Shown here: positions 53,833-62,370 of the stretch, one piece after another | Layout of the letters: each line of letters starts with the position of its first letter | How positions within the stretch are numbered: the stretch's first letter is position 1 | From: Gemmatimonadota bacterium | GTDB lineage: Bacteria > Gemmatimonadota > Gemmatimonadetes > Longimicrobiales > Gaopeijiaceae | Direction of reading: 5' to 3' | Length of the DNA stretch: 64,000 nt | Assembly: GCA_022823145.1 (NCBI GenBank) | Contig: JAJDXS010000083.1 | Location: 173,774-237,773, forward strand | Notes under the pieces: generated by a model | What the model saw: only the letters and a program-made list of their open reading frames with translations | Database searches by the model: none | What the model was told of the DNA's origin: nothing | Program-made: the position numbers and the translations under genes

Positions 53833-55032
53833 ATGGGAGGATTGGCGATGCGCGAGCGAGGCGGGTTGTGCGGCGGGATCAAAAGGGGATTGAAGAAAGC
53901 GCGACGTGACCGTCGCGGCGCGCCCCCACGCGGACCCGAGCACGGGATCGCGGGGCGCCTGCGCAAGGCCGCCCTCCTCGCACCGCTCGCGGGCCTCGCG
54001 TGGCTGCCAGGCGGTGGCCCCACCCCGGCCACCGCCCAGTCGCCCGGCGGCGAGCGCGTCTACGTGGCCAACCAGACCGCGGCCAGCGTCTCGATCATCG
54101 ACGTCGCGAGCGGCGAGGTCGTGCGCACGATCGACATGACCGAACTCGGCTTCGACGCCAACTGCCGCCCCCACGACACTGCGGTCGACCCCGACGGGCG
54201 GCACTGGTACGTCTCGCTGATCGGCGGCGGGCACGTCCTGCGCTTCACCGCCGGGGGCGAACTGGTCGGCCGGGCCCCATTCGAGACGCCCGGCCTCCTG
54301 GCGGTCGACCCCTCCACCGACCTGCTGTACGTGGGCCGCTCGATGATGGCGGTCAACCCGCCGCAGCGCATCGGCGCCATCGTGCGCGAGGACATGAGCG
54401 TGGAGGAACTCGATGTCTTCTTCCCGCGGCCCCATGCGCTCACCGTCGACGCCGAGGGCGACCGCATCTTCGCGGCCTCGCTCGTCGAGAACCGCGTCGC
54501 CGTGGTGGAAGGCGGCTCCGGCGACATCGAGCTCGCCGACGTCGACGGTCCCCCGCACACCTTCGTGCAGTTCGCGCTGTCCCCCGACCGTCGCCACCTG
54601 GTCGCCACCGCGCAGCTCACCGGAAAGCTCCTGGTCTTCGACGCCAACTCGCCCGACCTCGACCTGCTCACCGAAGTCGACGTCGGGACGCAGCCGTGGC
54701 ACCCGGTGTACTCGCCCGACGGCTCCCGCGTCTACTTCGGTGCCAAGGACGACGACGCGATCATCGAGGTCGAGACCGAAGGGTGGACGGTCACGCGCCG
54801 CGCCACCGGACGCGGGATCGTGGAGCCCCACGGCAGCGCGGTCACGGCCGACGGGCGCTACCTCTTCGTCTCGAACCGCAACGAGAAGGGGGCCTACACG
54901 CCCAGCCGCGAGGTCGAGAACAACGCCGAGGTCGGCACGGTGGTGAAGATCGACACGCGCACCTTCGAGGTCGTGCAGATCATCGAGGTGGGAGCCTATC
55001 CGGCGGGAATCTCGATCGGGCCGGCGGGGTAG
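53833..55032 (+). CDS. YncE-like beta-propeller protein, exported
   Basis: 399 residues. A long Arg-rich N terminus precedes a hydrophobic export segment (LLAPLAGLAWLPGGG, ~49-63); an internal ATG at residue 6 is another possible start. Repeats are of the YncE/40-residue type: RVYVANQTAASVSIIDVASGEVVRTIDM, ALSPDRRHLVATAQLTGKLLVFDA, RYLFVSNRNEKGAYTPSREVE. This is a periplasmic propeller without a recognised catalytic motif. It is 18 bases after the previous gene. Confidence 0.82.
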   Translation: MGGLAMRERGGLCGGIKRGLKKARRDRRGAPPRGPEHGIAGRLRKAALLAPLAGLAWLPGGGPTPATAQSPGGERVYVANQTAASVSIIDVASGEVVRTIDMTELGFDANCRPHDTAVDPDGRHWYVSLIGGGHVLRFTAGGELVGRAPFETPGLLAVDPSTDLLYVGRSMMAVNPPQRIGAIVREDMSVEELDVFFPRPHALTVDAEGDRIFAASLVENRVAVVEGGSGDIELADVDGPPHTFVQFALSPDRRHLVATAQLTGKLLVFDANSPDLDLLTEVDVGTQPWHPVYSPDGSRVYFGAKDDDAIIEVETEGWTVTRRATGRGIVEPHGSAVTADGRYLFVSNRNEKGAYTPSREVENNAEVGTVVKIDTRTFEVVQIIEVGAYPAGISIGPAG

Positions 55033-55046
55033 GGGGGACGCGGAAG

Positions 55047-56996
55047 ATGCGGGGGCCGCGCACCGGAACCGGTGACCGGGGTGGCCGCGAGGCGCCACGG
55101 GTCAGGGAGGTGCCGGGCGAGCGCCTCCGGGCGGCCGCGCTGGCGGTCGCGCTGTCGGTGGCCGGGCTCGCCTCCTGTGCGACGGCCCAGAACGCGGCCG
55201 AGGCGAATGCCGCAGGCGAGTCCGGGTGGGAACGTGTGGTGTATGGGATCGAGGTCCGGGACGAGGCCGGGGATCCTGTCGACCATCCCTTCCTCGGCGG
55301 CTTCAACCTGCCCCGGCCGCAGCTCGCGGATGCCGACGGCGACGGCGACCTGGATCTGTTCGTGCAGGAGATCTCCGACCAGGTGATGTTTTTCCGCAAT
55401 GTCGCCGAGGGGTCGCGGAGTGAGTATCGCTGGGTCACGGACACCTTCGAGGACTTGTCGGTGGGCGAGTGGTTTCGCTTCGTCGACGTCGATCTCGACG
55501 GGGACCTCGATCTGCTGGCCGAGGCGCCGTACAGCTACATCCGCTACTACAGGAACGACGGTGGTGCGGGGCCGGCATCGTACGTGCTCGCTGCGGACAC
55601 GATCCGGGACGTGAACGGCGAGGCGGTGTTTTCGGACCGGCAGAACATCCCGAATGCGGCGGATATCGACTGCGACGGGTTCCTCGATCTGCTGATCGGA
55701 CGCCTCACGGGGACGATCACGCGGTACGAGGCCGAGACCGTCGACGAGAACGGCGTGCCCAGGTTCGAGCACATCACCGACTCGTTCGAGGACATCGAGA
55801 TCGTCGGCGCCATGCAGGGAAGCCTCCACGGCGCGAACACGATGGCGCTCCAGGACTTCGACCAGGACGGCGACCACGATCTCTTCTGGGGCGACTTCTT
55901 CGAGCCCGGCCTGCTGCTGATCGAGAACACCGGCACCTGCCAGCGCCCCGTGCTGCGGGGGACGCCGCGACCGTGGCCGGTGGGGGATCCGGTCGCCACC
56001 TCGGGGTACAACGCACCGGCGCTGGGTGACATCGACCGCGACGGCGACATGGACCTCACCATGGGCGTGCTGGGCGGCGCCTTCAACCCGAACCGGACCA
56101 GCGTCGAGAACCTGTACCAGTTCGAGCAGGGGGCGGGCGGCAGCTTCTCGGTCGCGACCACGCGGCTGATCCGCACGATCGACGTGGGCAGCGAGTCGTT
56201 TCCCGCCTTCACGGACCTGGACGGCGACGGCGACCTCGACCTGCTGCTGTCAAACAAGATCGAGACCGACAACACGCGCACCGGGCGCATCTACGTCTAC
56301 GAGAACACTGGATCCGCCGGAGCTCCCGTCTTCTCGGCTCGGGGGCCCTTGCCCGGGCTGCCCGACGCGTACCACTACGCGCCCGCGTTCGGCGACCTGG
56401 ACGGCGACGGCGACGACGACGTGATCCTCGGTCAATGGGGCGATGAGGTGGCGTACTATCGCAACGACCGTGATGGGGGCACGGGCGGCAGCGGGAACGG
56501 CGACGGTGACGGGGTGATGCCCCGCTGGACCCTGGTCGACTCGGCCGCGGCCACCCTCACACGCGGCCGCAACACAACCCCGGCGCTGGGCGACCTGGAC
56601 GGCGACGGCGACCTCGACCTGCTCGTCGGCGAGTCCTCGGGCACGCTCAACTACTACCGCAACGACGGCACCCGCACCGCTCCCGACTTCCAGTTCGTCT
56701 CGGACGAGTTCCAGGACATCGACATCGGCCGCCGCAGCATTCCCGCCATCGTGGACTGGGACGGCGACGGCGATCTGGACCTGGCCGTCGGCACGGAGGC
56801 GTCGGGGATCCGCATCTACCTCAACGAAGGCACGCGTTCCGAGCCTGTATTCGTGGAGACCGAGCCGTTCGGGCCGCCGGTACCCACCTTCACCGCGCCC
56901 GCGTTTACGGACCTGGACGGCGACGGCGACCTGGACCTGGTCGCGGGCGGCAACGGCGGCGGGCTGACGGTCTACCGCAGGACGGGTGCGAGATGA
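55047..56996 (+). CDS. FG-GAP/VCBS-repeat lipoprotein with calcium-binding loops
   Basis: 649 residues from the ATG at 55047. A signal with GLASC suggests a lipoprotein. The body is a series of FG-GAP/VCBS repeats, each with a DxDGDGDxD loop: ADADGDGDLDLFVQEI, VDVDLDGDLDLLAEAP, FTDLDGDGDLDLLLSNK, FGDLDGDGDDDVILGQW, LGDLDGDGDLDLLVGES, VDWDGDGDLDLAVGTE, FTDLDGDGDLDLVAGGN. These bind Ca2+ and make a propeller like integrin alpha subunits. It is likely surface-exposed. Its stop overlaps the next gene by 4 bases. Confidence 0.88.
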   Translation: MRGPRTGTGDRGGREAPRVREVPGERLRAAALAVALSVAGLASCATAQNAAEANAAGESGWERVVYGIEVRDEAGDPVDHPFLGGFNLPRPQLADADGDGDLDLFVQEISDQVMFFRNVAEGSRSEYRWVTDTFEDLSVGEWFRFVDVDLDGDLDLLAEAPYSYIRYYRNDGGAGPASYVLAADTIRDVNGEAVFSDRQNIPNAADIDCDGFLDLLIGRLTGTITRYEAETVDENGVPRFEHITDSFEDIEIVGAMQGSLHGANTMALQDFDQDGDHDLFWGDFFEPGLLLIENTGTCQRPVLRGTPRPWPVGDPVATSGYNAPALGDIDRDGDMDLTMGVLGGAFNPNRTSVENLYQFEQGAGGSFSVATTRLIRTIDVGSESFPAFTDLDGDGDLDLLLSNKIETDNTRTGRIYVYENTGSAGAPVFSARGPLPGLPDAYHYAPAFGDLDGDGDDDVILGQWGDEVAYYRNDRDGGTGGSGNGDGDGVMPRWTLVDSAAATLTRGRNTTPALGDLDGDGDLDLLVGESSGTLNYYRNDGTRTAPDFQFVSDEFQDIDIGRRSIPAIVDWDGDGDLDLAVGTEASGIRIYLNEGTRSEPVFVETEPFGPPVPTFTAPAFTDLDGDGDLDLVAGGNGGGLTVYRRTGAR

Positions 56997-57505
56997 ACCT
57001 GCGCGACGTGCAGGCGGTCATCGACAGCGCGAAGGTGCGCGACGATGGCAAGTTGGAGGAGTTCATCCGGCAGATGGCGCCGACCGCGACCGAGCAGGAG
57101 GTGGCGGACGCGGCCTCGGTGGCGGTCGAGGTGGTCGAGACCGTCCCGCTGCTCCTGGCGCGCGCCGCCCAGGCGGCCGAACAGCGCGGACTGAAGGTCG
57201 TGGTGATGCCTCTGCTGGAGCACGCCGCGAAATATTTCATCAACCCGATCGACCTGATCCCCGAGATGACGCAGGGCATGGCGGGGCTCCTGGACGACAC
57301 CTATCTTGCGCTGCGAATCCTCGAGAATCTGAACCGCGGGGCCGACCCGCTGTTCGATGCGGACTTCCAGGAGCCTCTGCGCTTCCTGAGGAGGCTGGTG
57401 GGCAGGGAAATCAGCAGAAAACTGGACGCGGCTTCGATCTTCGCCCTGCAGGACGTGTCCACCCAGGTGAGCCGGGCCTGGACGGAGATGAGCCGGTCGT
57501 CGTAG
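56993..57505 (+). CDS. DUF1232 (YkvA-like) protein
   Basis: 170 residues. The DUF1232 core is visible at ~85-112: KYFINPIDLIPEMTQGMAGLLDDTYLALRIL. The function of the family is not known; members are often membrane-associated and near stress or envelope genes. The ATG overlaps the stop of the FG-GAP gene (ATGA). Confidence 0.82.
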   Translation: MNLRDVQAVIDSAKVRDDGKLEEFIRQMAPTATEQEVADAASVAVEVVETVPLLLARAAQAAEQRGLKVVVMPLLEHAAKYFINPIDLIPEMTQGMAGLLDDTYLALRILENLNRGADPLFDADFQEPLRFLRRLVGREISRKLDAASIFALQDVSTQVSRAWTEMSRSS

Positions 57506-57624
57506 AAGGATTTGCGCCGCGCCACGCGGTCGCTCGGGCCCCAAGGGGGAAACGATCGGGCCGCGCGGGGCGTAGGAGAGCGGAAAACGCGGGAGTTCGG
57601 GCTCCCGGGAAAGGACAAAACCAG

Positions 57625-57885
57625 ATGTTTGAATTGATTGGTCTCGGAATCGCCGGTGCCGCCGGCGTGTTGGGACATGTGAAGTCGAAGGATTTCATCT
57701 CGCGCAAGCTCCGCTACACGAAGATCGCGGAGAAGCCGGCGGTCGGCGTCGGGCTGGTCACGGGCGCCGCCACCGCCGTGGTGGTATCCGCCGTGCCGCT
57801 CGTCACGATGTTGCCGGCTGTGGTGGTCGGGGCGGGAATCGGTACGGGAGTCGCCGCGGGAATCAAGCGCGCGCGTGGCGGATAG
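57625..57885 (+). CDS. Small membrane protein of unknown function
   Basis: 86 residues with AAAGGAC upstream. Two hydrophobic stretches (LIGLGIAGAAGVLG and VGLVTGAATAVVVSAVPLVTMLPAVVVGAGIGTGVAAG), rich in Gly/Ala/Val, flank a basic loop (KSKDFISRKLRYTK). It may be a small inner-membrane protein. It follows the DUF1232 gene on the same strand. Confidence 0.6.
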   Translation: MFELIGLGIAGAAGVLGHVKSKDFISRKLRYTKIAEKPAVGVGLVTGAATAVVVSAVPLVTMLPAVVVGAGIGTGVAAGIKRARGG

Positions 57886-57943
57886 ATTCGGTACCCGCGG
57901 GTAGCCCATCACGCCCGTTGACAACCACAGAGGACTCGAGCCC

Positions 57944-59185
57944 TTGACCCACGACAAGCGCACCGTCCGGGCGTGGATTCTCTACGACTTCGCCAACTCC
58001 ATATACCCGGCGGTCGTGACGACCGCGGTGTTTCCGCTGTTCTACGTCAATGTCATCGTCGCGGACGGCGGGGGACTGGGAGAACTCTGGTGGGGTTGGG
58101 CGGTGTCGGCTTCCGCCCTGCTTGTCGCCTTCACGTCGCCCCTGCTGGGAGCGATCGCGGATCGTAGCGGCGCCAGAAAGAAGTTCTTCGGCTTCTATGT
58201 GGCCTGCTGCCTGCTGGGGGTGGCGCTCATGTCGACGCTGCAGCCGGGGATGATCGTCGCCGGGTTCGTCTTCTTCGTCATCGCGAACGTCGGTTTCGAG
58301 AGCGCCGTCGTGTTCTACAACGCGTACCTCCCCGACATCGCTCCGGTCGACCGCCTCGGGGAGGTGTCGGGGAAGGGATTCGGCTGGGGATACCTCGGGT
58401 CGGCTCTGGGCCTGCTCCTCGTGCTGCCCCTTGGCATGCAGGAGCGGTACGAGTTCATATGGCCCACGGTTGTCGCCTTCTTTCTGATCTTCTCGATCCC
58501 TGCATTCCGGATTCTGCCGCGCGACCGGACGAGTGTAATGGGTGTCGGCCAGGCGGCCGCGTGGGGGATGTCCAACCTGAAGAAGATCACCGCCGAGGTC
58601 TGGCAGGTTCCGGACCTTCGCAGGTTCATGTTCGCGTACTTCTTCTATATCGACGGTGTGTTGACCATCATCGCCATGGCCGGCGTGATAGCAGGGGTGA
58701 CCTTCGGCTTCACCACGCAGGGCGTGATCATTCTGTTCCTGATCGTGCAGTTCTCGGCGTTGGTCGGGGCCCTCACCCTGGCCAGACCGACAGACCGGAT
58801 GGGCCCCAAACGGGTGCTGACCGGTGTGCTGGTGCTCTGGGTCGCCGCGGGCGTCGCCGCGTACTTCATCCAGGGCCAGGGCGCCTTCTACATCCTGGCA
58901 GTCGTCGCCGGGTTCGGCCTCGGATCGGTTCAGTCAGCCAGCCGGGCGTTCGTGGCGTCGCTGATCCCCGACGGCAGAGAAGCCCAGATGTTCGGCTTCT
59001 ACGCGCTCTGCGGAAAGTCGTCCTCCGTCCTCGGCCCGCTGCTCTTCGGCTGGGTGACCTACCTCGCCGCCGGCAACCAGCGACCCGGCTTCCTCGTCCT
59101 CACCGCACTGTTCCTGATCGGACTCATCCTGCTCCAGCGGGTGCGAGACCCGAAGGCACCCGCCGCCCGGAGAGGCACGGCATGA
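57944..59185 (+). CDS. UMF1/Atg22-type MFS transporter
   Basis: 413 residues, 12 predicted helices. The start is TTG at 57944 with AGAGGA upstream. Features match the UMF1 group of MFS proteins: RAWILYDFANSIYPAVV at the start, SPLLGAIADRSGARKKFF, VFYNAYLPDIAPVDRLGEVSGKGFGWGYLGSALGL and GSVQSASRAFVASLIPDGREAQMFGFYAL. It moves an unknown solute. The stop overlaps the arsM ATG (ATGA), so the two are coupled. Confidence 0.9.
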   Translation: MTHDKRTVRAWILYDFANSIYPAVVTTAVFPLFYVNVIVADGGGLGELWWGWAVSASALLVAFTSPLLGAIADRSGARKKFFGFYVACCLLGVALMSTLQPGMIVAGFVFFVIANVGFESAVVFYNAYLPDIAPVDRLGEVSGKGFGWGYLGSALGLLLVLPLGMQERYEFIWPTVVAFFLIFSIPAFRILPRDRTSVMGVGQAAAWGMSNLKKITAEVWQVPDLRRFMFAYFFYIDGVLTIIAMAGVIAGVTFGFTTQGVIILFLIVQFSALVGALTLARPTDRMGPKRVLTGVLVLWVAAGVAAYFIQGQGAFYILAVVAGFGLGSVQSASRAFVASLIPDGREAQMFGFYALCGKSSSVLGPLLFGWVTYLAAGNQRPGFLVLTALFLIGLILLQRVRDPKAPAARRGTA

Positions 59186-60039
59186 CCATCAACACCACCG
59201 AGCGCCGCGCCGCGGTGCGTGAACGATATGCCCGCGCGGCCGTGACGGGCGACAGCTGCTGCGGCCCCGACGATTGCGGTCCATCGGCAGCCAACACCAG
59301 CGCAACCGGGGCCGTCGCAACCCCCACCGCCGACGAAATGGGCTGCTCGGTGGGCTACGACCAGGACGAACTTGCCAGCCTCCCCGAGGGCGCCAACCTC
59401 GGCCTGGGATGCGGCAACCCGGTCGCGCTGGCGTCACTGGCTCCGGGAGAGACCGTCCTCGACCTCGGCTCGGGCGCCGGGATCGATTGCTTCCTCGCCG
59501 CCGAACGCGTCGGGCCGGAGGGCAGGGTCATCGGCGTCGACATGACACCGGAGATGGTGGAGCGCGCCCGCGCCAACGCGCTCAAGGTCGGCGTCGCCAA
59601 CGTCGAGTTCCGCCTGGGCGAGATCGAGGCGCTGCCGGTCGCCGACGCCAGTGTCGATGCGGTCATCTCCAACTGCGTCCTCAACCTCTCGGCCGACCGT
59701 CCGCGCGTGCTTGCCGAGGCGATGCGCGTGCTCAGGCCGGGCGGCCGCGTCATGATCTCGGACCTGGTGTCGAGCCGCCCCATGCCCGACTTCGTCGCCC
59801 ACTCGAAGGAATCGCTTGTCGGCTGCCTCCCGGTCCGGATCGGCGAGTACGAGGCCGACCTGTCCGCCGCGGGCTTCACGGACATCAGCGTGGAAAAGCG
59901 CCAGCGCTATCCGTCCGGCCACATCCTCGGCGACCCGCAGGTGCAGGAGGTGATCCGCCGCGACCCGACGCGGGAGGCCGAGGTCCGCGACTTCGCTCAG
60001 TCGATCCACGGCGGGACGATTCAGGCCGTGAAGGAGTAG
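59182..60039 (+). CDS. arsM: Arsenite S-adenosylmethionine methyltransferase
   Basis: 285 residues. A Cys-rich N terminus (DSCCGPDDCG) is followed by GYDQDELASLPEGANLGLGCGNP, SAM motif DLGSGAGIDCFLAA (94-107) and ISNCVLNLSADRPRVLAEAMRVLRPGG. Cysteines C77, C165 and C215 (LVGCLPV) correspond to those that bind As(III) in ArsM proteins. It methylates arsenite to less retained methylated forms in the cytoplasm, using SAM and thus making SAH, the substrate of the ahcY product encoded earlier. It is translationally coupled to the upstream transporter. Confidence 0.92.
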   Translation: MTINTTERRAAVRERYARAAVTGDSCCGPDDCGPSAANTSATGAVATPTADEMGCSVGYDQDELASLPEGANLGLGCGNPVALASLAPGETVLDLGSGAGIDCFLAAERVGPEGRVIGVDMTPEMVERARANALKVGVANVEFRLGEIEALPVADASVDAVISNCVLNLSADRPRVLAEAMRVLRPGGRVMISDLVSSRPMPDFVAHSKESLVGCLPVRIGEYEADLSAAGFTDISVEKRQRYPSGHILGDPQVQEVIRRDPTREAEVRDFAQSIHGGTIQAVKE

Positions 60040-60043
60040 CAGG

Positions 60044-61288
60044 ATGACAAGACTTGCCAGCAGGATGGGGCAGGTTGCGCTCACCGCCGTCGTGGCTCTG
60101 CAGGCCGCGCTTGCCTTGGTGGCCGTGCCAGCGCCGGTGGCCTCCCAGCAGCGCGGCGGCGCAGGCGGCACGGCAGGCACCCCCGCCGAGATGCAGGCGG
60201 TCATCGAGGGCGCCCAGACGCCGAACCGCCAGGGGCTCGACGTGCTCACGCTCGAAGGGCTCATGGAGCGGTTCGGCGTGCCCGGCATCAGCGTGGCCGT
60301 GATCCACGACTTCGACGTGCACTGGGCCAAGGGCTACGGCGTCGCGGACGTCGAGACCGGTGCCCCGGTCGATGTCGCGACGCTGTTCCAGGCCGCGTCG
60401 ATCAGCAAGCCCGTGACCGCCATGGCGGCGATGGTGGCCGTGCAGCAGGGCCGCTTCTCTCTCGACGACGACATCAACACGATCCTCGAGTCATGGCGGC
60501 TGGACGGCAATGGCTTCACCGACGAGCGGCCGGTCACGCCGCGTCTGCTCTTCAGCCACACCGCGGGGCTCGGCGACGGACACGGCTTCCCCGGCTACGA
60601 CCCCGGCGTGCCGCGTCCCACGGCGGTGCAGATCCTCGATGGCGACGAGCCGTCGAACGTGGAGGCCGTGACCATGGTGCGGCCCCCGCTCACGGCCATG
60701 CACTACTCGGGTGGCGGCACCACGATCATGCAGCTCGCGCTTACCGACGTCTTCGGCGAGCCCTTTCCGGAACTCATGCGCAAGACCGTGCTCGAGCCCG
60801 TCGGCATGACCACGAGCACCTTCGAGCAGCCCCTACCGCCCGACCGCGACGCCAACGCCGCGCGGGCACACGCCGGCGGGCGGGCTCTGGGCGACGCCAA
60901 GTGGCACGTCTACTCGGCGATGGCTGCGGCGGGGCTCTGGACCAACGCCCGTGATCTCGCGCGCTTCGCCATCGAGGTACAGAAGGCCGCGCGCGGCGAC
61001 CCGGACCGCGTGTTCACGGCCGCGTCGGCCGCCGAGATGCTCAGCCCGGTTGGCGTGGGCGACTTCGCGGTGGGGTTCAGCATTGCCCGAGAAGGTCAGG
61101 GCTGGTACTTCAGCCACGGGGGCGGCAACTGGGGCTTCACCTGCTACCTCGTCGCCCACAAGGCGAAGGGCTACGGCGCCGCGGTGATGACCAACGCATC
61201 GGGCGGCGGCCAGGTCTTCCAGGAGGTGATCGCACGCATCCAGCGCGCCTACGGGTGGGACGCGCTGGACAAGCCGACGCTGCGGTAG
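60044..61288 (+). CDS. Beta-lactamase-family (class C-like) serine hydrolase
   Basis: 414 residues. Signal peptide to ~35. S119-x-x-K122 (FQAASISKPVTAM) is the nucleophile motif, Y221-S-G (MHYSGGGTTIMQ) stands in the YxN position and SHGGGNWGF in the KTG/HxG position. Members cleave peptides, esters or beta-lactams; the role here is unknown. It starts 4 bases after arsM, so it may be in the same transcript. Confidence 0.88.
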   Translation: MTRLASRMGQVALTAVVALQAALALVAVPAPVASQQRGGAGGTAGTPAEMQAVIEGAQTPNRQGLDVLTLEGLMERFGVPGISVAVIHDFDVHWAKGYGVADVETGAPVDVATLFQAASISKPVTAMAAMVAVQQGRFSLDDDINTILESWRLDGNGFTDERPVTPRLLFSHTAGLGDGHGFPGYDPGVPRPTAVQILDGDEPSNVEAVTMVRPPLTAMHYSGGGTTIMQLALTDVFGEPFPELMRKTVLEPVGMTTSTFEQPLPPDRDANAARAHAGGRALGDAKWHVYSAMAAAGLWTNARDLARFAIEVQKAARGDPDRVFTAASAAEMLSPVGVGDFAVGFSIAREGQGWYFSHGGGNWGFTCYLVAHKAKGYGAAVMTNASGGGQVFQEVIARIQRAYGWDALDKPTLR

Positions 61289-61307
61289 AGCACACGGCTT
61301 CGTCCGG

Positions 61308-61331
61308 CCGCGCAACGTTTTTTGTTGCGCG
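61308..61331 (+). repeat. Palindrome upstream of the Xre/RES module, copy 1 of a 21-bp direct repeat
   Basis: CCGCGCAACGTTTTTTGTTGC at 61308-61328 is repeated exactly at 62319-62339. This copy extends to an 8-bp inverted repeat CGCGCAAC-GTTTTTT-GTTGCGCG. It lies 29 bases before the antitoxin ATG, where an autoregulatory operator would be. Confidence 0.75.
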
Positions 61332-61359
61332 CTTGTCACGGACCCTTTAGCTTGACCCC

Positions 61360-61725
61360 ATGAGTCAAGCCGCCGAGCAAACACCCGACCGTCGCTCCGC
61401 AAGGGCCCGCAGCCACCTGCAGATGATTCGCTCGGTGGTCCATTCCGACCGGAACGTGGCGGAAATCCTGGGTGTCTCCGCATCGCAGGTCTCGCGTTGG
61501 CGCGGCGGACAGCGCCCGGACCGGGAGAACGCCGACCGCCTCGCCGGGCTCGCGCTGGTCGTCGAGATGCTCCTCCGTTGGCTCGAACGCGAGATCATCG
61601 AAGAGTGGCTGACCGGAGCGAACGCCCACCTTGATGGTGCGACACCGGCCTACCACATCCAGCAAGGCCAGCTCGCCGAGGTCGTGGGCGCTCTCGAAGC
61701 GATGAAGGCCAGCGTCTTCGCCTGA
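61360..61725 (+). CDS. Xre/MbcA-type antitoxin of a RES-Xre module
   Basis: 121 residues. A helix-turn-helix is visible (NVAEILGVSASQVSRWRGGQRPD, ~33-55). The C-terminal part (VEMLLRWLEREIIEEWLTGANAHLDGATP) is of the DUF2384 type that blocks RES toxins, and WLTGANAHLDGATP resembles the conserved WL-x-P-N segment. It should bind the upstream palindrome and the toxin. The ribosome site is poor, so translation may depend on a short leader. Confidence 0.82.
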   Translation: MSQAAEQTPDRRSARARSHLQMIRSVVHSDRNVAEILGVSASQVSRWRGGQRPDRENADRLAGLALVVEMLLRWLEREIIEEWLTGANAHLDGATPAYHIQQGQLAEVVGALEAMKASVFA

Positions 61726-61738
61726 GCCGCGGCTGGCC

Positions 61739-62302
61739 ATGGCCCTCTACTGGCGAGTCTTCCCCTGGGATCGCGACGTGCCCGATGGGAGGCCCTTTTC
61801 GCCGTCCCACATCCCCCCGACGACCGCCCGGGGACGCTTCGATCTCCCGATAGCCTGTTCTCCGGTCCTCTACCTCGCTGAAACTCCCGACCACGCGATC
61901 GCCGAAGCACTGCAGCCCTGGCGCAACTGGCCGCTACGGACCGCTCATCTGCGCAGGGCCGGACACCCCCTGGCGCTGGTCGATGTCCAACTCGGGGCGG
62001 AAGAGGCTGCGGGTATTATCGACCTCTGCGATCCGGCCACGTTGCGCCGCCGACGCATCGCCCCCGACCAGATCGCGTCACGACACCGCAGGAGGACCCA
62101 ACCGATAGCCGCGTCGATCTGGGACAGCGGGGACGTCGGGTTGCGCTGGTGGTCGAGCTTCTGGGGTGATTGGCATGGCGTTGTCCTCTTCACGGCACGC
62201 GTGGAGTGGAGCATGCACTTCGGCGAGCCACGGGAGATCGGCGGCGACACTCCGGCCCTGCGCGGAGCCGCCTCGGCGCTCGGAATGCCGCTGGCGTTCT
62301 GA
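61739..62302 (+). CDS. RES-domain toxin (NAD-degrading family)
   Basis: 187 residues. RES-domain residues are visible: YWRVF near the start, ARGRFDLPIACSPVLYLAETPDHAIAEALQPWR with conserved R, Y and E positions, and WSSFWGDWHGVVLFTAR near the end. Characterised relatives degrade NAD+ and halt growth. It is encoded 13 bases after the antitoxin and is followed directly by copy 2 of the 21-bp repeat. It looks intact. Confidence 0.85.
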   Translation: MALYWRVFPWDRDVPDGRPFSPSHIPPTTARGRFDLPIACSPVLYLAETPDHAIAEALQPWRNWPLRTAHLRRAGHPLALVDVQLGAEEAAGIIDLCDPATLRRRRIAPDQIASRHRRRTQPIAASIWDSGDVGLRWWSSFWGDWHGVVLFTARVEWSMHFGEPREIGGDTPALRGAASALGMPLAF

Positions 62303-62318
62303 CGCGGTCCTCTGGTAC

Positions 62319-62339
62319 CCGCGCAACGTTTTTTGTTGC
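62319..62339 (+). repeat. Copy 2 of the 21-bp direct repeat
   Basis: Identical to 61308-61328 and located 17 bases after the RES stop. The palindrome is shorter here: the right arm continues as GTTGCCCGCGGG. Confidence 0.75.
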
Positions 62340-62370
62340 CCGCGGGTCGCGGGCCTCGCCCAGCGCAGTC

